NCBI GenBank assembly: GCA_001430745.1
Contig: KQ481977.1
Location: 186,835 to 200,032 of the forward strand
Direction: 5' to 3'
Origin: Auxenochlorella pyrenoidosa
Lineage: Eukaryota; Chlorophyta; Trebouxiophyceae; Chlorellales; Chlorellaceae
DNA: 13,198 nucleotides
In this document: positions 8,301 through 13,198 of the stretch, in pieces
Numbering within the stretch: the stretch's first letter is position 1
Layout: each line of letters starts with the position of its first letter
Position numbers and translations under genes: made by a program
The notes under the pieces: generated by a model
The model's input: the letters and a program-made list of their open reading frames with translations, nothing else
Database searches by the model: none
What the model was told of the DNA's origin: nothing

Positions 8301-11300
8301 TGGCTGCCCACCCTGCGGTGCCGCACCGCCAGGGACAGCACCTGCAAGTTGTGCGTGTGGGTGGTGGGGGGGTGGGGTGGGGGGGGGGCGCTCGAGTCAC
8401 ACCAACAAAGGATCAGGACAGGGCCAAACAGAGCACAAGCTGCCGTCGCCCCTTGAGTCCGACCGATTGGACGCTGTACATGACGGCTTTGTTGCGGTTG
8501 CCAGAAGCAGAGTGCCTCTTTTCTGCCTCGGCGCACCTGCAGCGTCTCCTCCAGGCTGGAGCACTCCTTGCAGAGCAGCTCGGGCACATGGAAGCCCTTG
8601 GCAGTGTCCCAGCGCACCTGCGCAACACGGTGGGGCACGCCAGAGAAGGGAGCATTGCATGGAAGTGCAAGGCATGACCCTGTACATCAGTATCTGCCAT
8701 CGACCACAGATTTCCACGCAGGCAGGCAATGCAACACAGGAGCAGGCAGGCCGGGGCGCCTCGGGTGTGCACCAGCGCTGCGCGGGTGCGACACAGCGCC
8801 CGCCCCCGCCTCACCGCCAGCTGGCGGCGGTCAAAGCGGATGAGGTCGTAGATCTGCTCGTTGTAGATCTCGGCAAAGGACACGCGCAGCGAGTAGCGGC
8901 AGCCGTCGCCGGCGCCGCAGGCGCCGCCGCGGGCCGCCAGCTGCTCAAAGAGGTACATGAGGGAGCGAGTGATGATGCCGTCGTCGCTGTCGCCCAGGTA
9001 GCCCTCATCCATGAGGGCGTCCTCCCGGCCTGCGGCAGCAAGCGCGGGCAGGCACCATGCGGCAGGATGAGCAGACGGTAGGAGGGCAGAGCCTGTCGTG
9101 TCATCCGCCACCTTGCCGCCTTGCAGGCAGCACGCAGCCTACGGTCGTACTGCTCACCACCAGCCGTCGGCTCCCCCGCTGTGCTGCTGGCAGTTCTGCC
9201 ACGCTGAGTGATGAGATTCCCCCCGACAAGCCCCTGTCATCTGGCTGCCACCCCACCCCTGCACTTGCCGCTCATCGTGAAGGTCTTGCCAGACCCTGTT
9301 TGCCCGTACGCTAGGACTGTGGCGTTGTAGCCATCCAGGGCGGCATCCAGCAGCTGGGTGATGCCGCACAGGCGCAGCACATCCTGGCAGAGTGGCGTGC
9401 ACGAGCCGGGGTGAGCGAGGCGTCACAGCCTGGCTAAAGCCGCACCCACAAAACATGCCGCAGCACCGGTTCGGCTGGTCGGAAGCACCCGCCAGCCCGC
9501 CCTGGAACTGTGCCTGCCAGACCCACCGGCCAGGCCCACCGGCCCACCGGCCGTGCCGGCCCACCGGCCCATCGACCATGCCGGCCCACCCGCGCCCACC
9601 TGCTGCCGCGAGGCCGGGGACAGGCAGGCGTGGAAGGTGAAGTTGCGTGTGGCGGGCGCGCCGTTGCGCGAGTAGCCAGGCGGCACTACCAGCTGAATCT
9701 GCGGGGCAACACAGGGACCAGCACAGCTATTATCATGCCGGGGGCGATTGTAAGCGCCAGGTAGGGCTGTCCAAACAGCGGATGAACGCCCATGGCAGGC
9801 CATGCAGGAGAGCCCCTGAGGGTGGAGGTGGTGGGGGCGGGGTGGGGTGGGGTGGGGGTGGGGTGGGGGGTAAGGTCTGCAGCTGCAGCGCTGACCTGGC
9901 GGTGGTCGACCGGGTTGACAAACAGCGCCTGGGCGTCTCCGCGGGCCAGCTCCTGGGCGTTGGGCGGCCGCACGCGCACCGCAACCTGGCAGCAGGAGCA
10001 GGGGCGCGGTGTATACTTGTGTGTCGGCTGGAGGGCGGCAACCATGGCCAAGGAGTTTGACAGTGGCTGAGCGAGCCTGGAGGGGCAGCCGCCCTGCAAA
10101 CCGTCAGCTGACCAATCCGACAGGGTCGCCAGAAAGAGCCTGAAGCAGGAAGCAACTGGCAAGCGATGTCACCTTGATGTTGTCGTACTCGTCCAGGGCA
10201 GGCGGCGCGCCACCACTGGCGGCAGCACAGCCGATGCTGCGCCGCCCTGCCGAGCCCGCTCGGCTGCCGGGAGACGATGCCTTGGGCAGGCCGCTGCCGC
10301 CGGTGCGACGCGGCGGGCTGATGCCGCCGCCCAGCAAGCCCCCGGCCATGCCGCCAAACTCCATGGAGGAGCGCAGGCTGCCTGCGCCGGCAATGCTGCC
10401 GGCGCTGTTGGTGCGCACGAGGGCGGTATGCACGGACGCGAGCCCAGGTGCAGCTTGTGCCGGCGCCATGAGCGGTTCCATCAGCCCACTGCCATAGGAA
10501 CCTCCCCTGGCATGGCCGAGCAGTGTCGCCGACGGCATTCGGCTGCCCGCAACGCTGCCAGGCCCGGCGCTATGCAGCGGTCCCGCTGGGGGGGGCGACA
10601 GTGTGTCGGGGAGTATGATGCCCGGCGGCGGCTGCATGAGGGGGACCGCCCCCTGCTGCAGCTGTGGCGCCAGGTGTGGCGTGGCGTAGCCGCTGGTGCT
10701 GCCTGGCGGGCCACCGGGTGCCAGCACCATCATCTGCGCACTGCCACCACTAAGGCCGCGCTGCAGGGGATGCATGGGCGTGTTGGAACCCGAGCCTGCC
10801 CTGGCTTTGGGCGTGGTGGCACCTGAGCCCACACGAGGCGCTGGCGGCTGCTGGGGGGGTGCATAGGTCCCCAGGGGCATGCCCGGCGGCTGCTGATAGG
10901 TGCCAAGATGAGGCGGCGCCATACTGTACGCTGGCTGCGGCAGCGGTCCGCCTGACATCTGGCGTGGCAGCAGCGGCTGGAAGGGCTGCATGCCAGGCAG
11001 CGGTGGACCATAGCCTAGGCCTGGCCCTGCCACAGGGCGGCCAGCGCCGCCTGCCGAGCCTGCCCGGGAGAGGGGCGTGGGCGCAAACCCCGGGGGCCCA
11101 TACATCTGCTGCGGGCCCCCTGGCTGGCCTGGTGGTGGGGCGTGCAGCTCGCTACCAGGAAAGCGTGCCAACCGGATGGGCTGCTGCGGGTACATATGCG
11201 GAGCACCCAGGAAACCTTGCCCGCTCGGCGGTGCGCCGTAAAAGGCCTGGGGCGGCGGGGCCATTGGCCCACCAGCATACTGCTGCTGCAGGCCGGGGTA

Positions 11301-11309
11301 GCCCTGCAT
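5388..11309 (-). CDS. Kinesin-like protein with internal motor domain and long N-terminal extension
   Basis: Thirteen exons on the minus strand: 11309-10173, 9985-9896, 9698-9600, 9383-9257, 9029-8815, 8617-8537, 8341-8257, 8048-7984, 7845-7705, 7509-7407, 7176-7097, 6960-6507 and 6235-5388 (stop TAA). Together they give 3525 nt, 1174 residues. The protein is an ATP-driven microtubule motor. Residues 1-376 are Pro/Gly/Ser/Gln-rich and look disordered, with one S-P-x-R site at S331. The motor begins at [12 protein letters not shown] (377-388). It has the P-loop GQTGSGKT (469-476), switch I NMESSRSH (600-607), switch II DLAGSE (638-643), [18 protein letters not shown] and the exit KNIRNQP (732-738). 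Short coiled coils follow (about 748-770 and 849-882, then 894-912), and then an Ala-rich tail. The stretch [11 protein letters not shown] recalls KIF12-type (kinesin-16) motors, but that is from memory and subfamily is unresolved. The uncertain points are the 5' end (an upstream exon is possible, since GCAG sits two bases before the ATG), the donor of exon 4 and the donor of exon 12. The intron 7704-7510 appears to be GC-AG. Confidence 0.9.
7510..7704 (-). other. Probable GC-AG intron within kinesin motor
   Basis: Between the NINRSL...VIAALADG exon and the VPYRESKLT exon no GT donor exists near the required boundary. CAG followed by GCACGC (GC at 7704-7703) gives phase 0 and the uninterrupted motor sequence [17 protein letters not shown] second GC option, after GGG at 7711, would give [14 protein letters not shown]. 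Both need a GC donor. The acceptor CAG at 7512-7510 is ordinary. Confidence 0.65.
8353..8392. repeat. G-rich tract (plus strand) in kinesin intron, next to acceptor
   Basis: The run of GGGTGGTGGGG and G7-G9 units on the plus strand appears as a long C-tract on the kinesin sense strand. It lies 10-50 nt upstream of the acceptor CAG at 8344-8342 and may act as the polypyrimidine tract. The plus strand (template) can form a G-quadruplex in principle. Confidence 0.65.
9521..9600. repeat. (CCCACCGG)n tandem-like repeat in kinesin intron
   Basis: CCCACCGG occurs at 9522-9529, 9535-9542, 9543-9550 and 9560-9567, with degenerate CCCACC copies at 9585-9590 and 9595-9600. On the kinesin sense strand the tract begins exactly at the donor of exon 3 (GT at 9599-9598) as GGTGGGC units. 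It is low-complexity and probably expanded by slippage. Confidence 0.65.
9822..9872. repeat. (GGGGT)n tract in kinesin intron
   Basis: The plus strand carries GGTGGAGGTGGTGGGGGCGG followed by repeated GGGGT units up to 9870. The tract lies about 25 nt inside the donor of the intron 9895-9699. It is C-rich on the kinesin sense strand and quadruplex-capable on the template strand. Confidence 0.7.
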
Positions 11310-11697
11310 ACCTGCAACATGACGGGGATGGCAAGCAGGCCAGCTATCTCACAGAGTCAGGACGAGCCGGCTTGGCGGAAGGAGTGTGGGGCGCCGGCGC
11401 CGGAGCGGTCCGCAGGACAGGCTTTGGACGGCGTTCCACCTGCTTCCTGTGTTCTCTACGGAGCGTGCATTCAGTGGGGCGCCCCAGGCGGTCAGTGGCA
11501 GAGGCCTGGCGAGTGCCGCACAGGTGGTCAAACAAGTCGAAACCCTCTGACCGCGCTCCCAGATTGTGCGGTATTGGGTGAAGGACGAGAATTGCGTGCC
11601 CAAGGAGAACCGAAAGAGTGGTGTGCATGGGGGTGGATGTGTCTTGCTCGCCCTCTTCATCTGGGAAAAGGGCCGCTGCTGGACCAATCACCAAACC
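11310..11697. promoter_or_regulatory. Head-to-head intergenic region between kinesin and TBC genes
   Basis: These 388 nt separate the kinesin ATG (11309, minus) from the TBC-protein ATG (11698, plus). They probably include both 5' UTRs and a bidirectional promoter. A GC palindrome, GGCGCCGGCGCC, lies at about 11391-11403. A CCAAT motif at 11683-11687 is only 11 nt before the TBC start codon, too close to be a typical promoter CCAAT box. No TATA box was seen. Function is inferred from position. Confidence 0.45.
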
Positions 11698-13196
11698 ATG
11701 AGTGGCGATGGATCGGCCTTTCCGGGCGTGAAGAGGTGAAGGCCTGAGAGGGCGCTGGACAGACGATCGCGCCTCGGGCTGCCCTCCCTCACGCTTTGTG
11801 CTGCTTTGCAATGATCACATTGCCGATCCCACCCCTGCAGCCTCTTTGGGGGACGAGGCGGCTTCCCCGGCAAGCTGAAGTTTGTGCGCAGAGGCCAGGG
11901 CAGCGAGGCAGGCGAGGGAGAGCCACCTCAGGCAGCAGGCAGGCCGCCGGATGGATCGGCTGCATCCGCGCAGCAGGGGATGGCGGCGCTGTCGCTCGAC
12001 GGCGGCGGTGGGCGGCGGCCCATGGTGAGTGTGCCTCCTAGCTGTCCTCTGGTTTGCCCGTGCTCGCTTCCTTGCCGGCACCTGTGGCGCCTCGAGCGGT
12101 GTGCTGCCACACTGGACATCTAATGCTTCGCTGACCTTTGCTGCTGTGCAGGAGGCCGTCAGCAGCAGCTCGCCACCGCAGCCATCGTCTGCGCGGCCCA
12201 GCAGTGTCGGTGGGGCCGGCAGCAGCGGCAGCTCGCGGCGCACCACGGGGGGTTCGGTGCACGAGGAGGCCGGCGCCGGCGCCGGCGCGGGCAGCCCGCA
12301 GGCAGAGGCGACGATACGGCCGCAGCGCGACGGACTGCAGGTGGCCGCGCTGCGCAGCATGAGCGAGACGCGAATATCCAAGTTCAACCGGCTGCTGGAT
12401 GAGCAGGCGGGTGCTGGGTGCTGCTGCCGCTGGGAACTCAATGCCGGGGCGTCCGCGCCCTGGGCGGCGGGGTGCTGGGTGCTGCTGTCGCGTGGCCATC
12501 CGGGCCTTGTTTGCCGCCCCTGGCCTGCCCGGCATAAGCACATTGCAGGTGACCAATCCAAGTTTGCCCCGCCTTTCTGCCTGGCCCCGCCTGGCTGCCT
12601 GGCCCCGCAGGTTGTGGACCTCGAGGCGCTGCGCGAGCTGGCCTGGAGCGGCATCCCGGCGGGGCTGCGCCCCACCTGCTGGCGCCTGCTGCTGGGCTAC
12701 CTGCCGCCCAACCGCGAGCGGCGCACGCAGGTGCGCCTTCCTGGGCGGGAGGCTGCCGCGCCCCCTGCACTCTGCTGCTGCTTGGACCGGTGCTGATGCT
12801 GGGTGGCTGGGCCGTCATCCCGGCCGCGTGCACCGCGCACTGCTTCTTGTCGAGCCGCGCCGCATGCGCCGCCGCGCCATGCTCGCCCCCCCACCTGCGA
12901 GGCTGCGCAGCTCGCCTGTGCGCCTTCCGGCACCCACAGCCCGTGCCGCTGCTGCACCAGGGCAGCGAATCGGTTGCACGCCTGGTGCGCGCTGCCGCTG
13001 CCCGCGCCGCTGCTTTGAATGCCCCGCGCCGCGCCGGGCCGCAGCGCCGCTGAACTTGCCTGCCATGCGCCGCGCCCCTGCCGGGCAGATCCTGGCACGC
13101 AAGCGGCGCGAGTATCGAGACATGGTGCCCGACTACTATGACCTGGCGGCCAGCGGGGCAGACCAGATGGGAGAAGAGCTGGGGGCGCTGCGGCAG
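11698..13196 (+). CDS. TBC-domain Rab GTPase-activating protein, TBC1D22/Gyp1-like (5' part, continues off right edge)
   Basis: Five exons: 11698-11735, 11841-12024, 12152-12406, 12611-12730 and 13089-13196, with the next donor GT at the window end (13197-13198). They give 235 residues, all in phase. Exon 1 encodes MSGDGSAFPGVK, and its two leftover bases join exon 2 to give SLFGGRGGFPGKLKFV. Residues 60-144 are Ser/Gly/Ala-rich and look disordered. The recognisable part starts at SETRISKFNRLLDEQ (145-159) and VVDLEALRELAWSGIP (160-175), followed by LRPTCWRLLLGYLPPN (178-193) with the TBC motif-A residues R179 and W183. Next come RKRREY and DYYD. Proteins of this family stimulate GTP hydrolysis by Rab GTPases on Golgi and endosomal membranes. 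The catalytic arginine and glutamine fingers (IxxDxxR and YxQ motifs) lie beyond the right edge, so activity cannot be judged. The third intron (12407-12610) appears to use a GC donor. Confidence 0.86.
12407..12610 (+). other. Probable GC-AG intron, 204 nt, stop-free and in frame
   Basis: Exon 3 ends ...GAT GAG CAG and is followed by GCGGGT. The next exon begins after CCCCGCAG with GTT GTG GAC. Only a GC donor at 12407-12408 gives phase 0 and the family-consistent junction FNRLLDEQ/VVDLEALRELAW. The nearby GT dinucleotides at 12411 and 12418 have the wrong phase. The intron is exactly 68 codons with no stop, so unspliced RNA would encode a Cys/Trp/Pro-rich insert just ahead of the TBC domain. 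Confidence 0.65.
12577..12608 (+). repeat. Duplicated 14-nt sequence at TBC-gene acceptor
   Basis: CTGCCTGGCCCCGC is present at 12577-12590 and again at 12595-12608, an 18-nt period. The second copy runs into the acceptor CAG (12608-12610). The first is followed by CTGG instead of AG and so is not a functional acceptor. Confidence 0.75.
12731..13088 (+). other. Long GC-rich intron of TBC gene
   Basis: This 358-nt intron (donor GTGCGC, acceptor GGGCAG) splits the start of the TBC domain between RRTQ and ILARKRREY. It is the longest intron in this gene and is very rich in GCC/GCG. I see no exon, RNA gene or repeat inside it that I can defend. The Arg/Ala-rich open frames on both strands here are composition artefacts. 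Confidence 0.6.
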
Positions 13197-13198
13197 GT

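Noticed and set aside
9100..9260. Possible extra coding sequence between the kinesin P-loop exon and the next motor exon
   Set aside because: The frames here show no kinesin-like sequence, and the flanking exons join directly using the 9257 donor.
10859..11581. 240-codon open frame on the plus strand
   Set aside because: It is antisense to the kinesin N-terminal exon and the divergent promoter, with no protein features.
11815..12675. 286-codon open frame on the minus strand
   Set aside because: It is antisense to TBC exons 2-4, which carry the conserved sequence.

Overview
The window looks like nuclear DNA from a GC-rich green alga. It is strongly GC-biased and its genes are split into short coding exons by introns of about 105-410 nt. 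Codons favour C/G in third position, and the encoded proteins are a kinesin, a Rab-GAP and an atypical SDR. A chlorophyte, probably a Chlorella-like trebouxiophyte, fits best, but that placement is inference from style and not from a marker gene. No prokaryotic operon, tRNA, rRNA, CRISPR array, complete transposon or virus was seen.

Four protein-coding genes are supported, and each exon chain was built by requiring matching splice phase and family-consistent protein at every junction. (1) Minus strand, 1-1991: the N-terminal part of an NAD(P)-binding Rossmann protein of the atypical SDR type, six exons visible, running off the left edge. (2) Plus strand, 2413-4753: a complete eight-exon gene for a 196-residue secreted protein with 18 cysteines in the mature chain and no family I recognise. 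(3) Minus strand, 11309-5388: a thirteen-exon kinesin of about 1174 residues. It has a Pro/Gly/Ser-rich N-terminal extension of about 376 residues, then the motor, short coiled coils and an Ala-rich tail. (4) Plus strand, from 11698 past the right edge: the N-terminal part of a TBC-domain Rab GTPase-activating protein resembling the TBC1D22/Gyp1 group, five exons visible.

The layout alternates. Genes 1 and 2 are head to head across 421 nt (1992-2412), genes 2 and 3 are tail to tail across 634 nt (4754-5387), and genes 3 and 4 are head to head across 388 nt (11310-11697). The two head-to-head gaps probably hold bidirectional promoters. Nothing suggests that the four proteins form one pathway. 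Kinesin and Rab-GAP both relate to membrane or microtubule traffic, but their pairing may be chance.

The points most worth following are two probable GC-AG introns, one of which is 204 nt, stop-free and in frame and so could be translated if retained; the cysteine-rich secreted protein; the kinesin's long N-terminal extension; and G-rich or C-rich, quadruplex-capable tracts beside splice sites in three of the genes. I see no clear evidence of a new multi-gene system.
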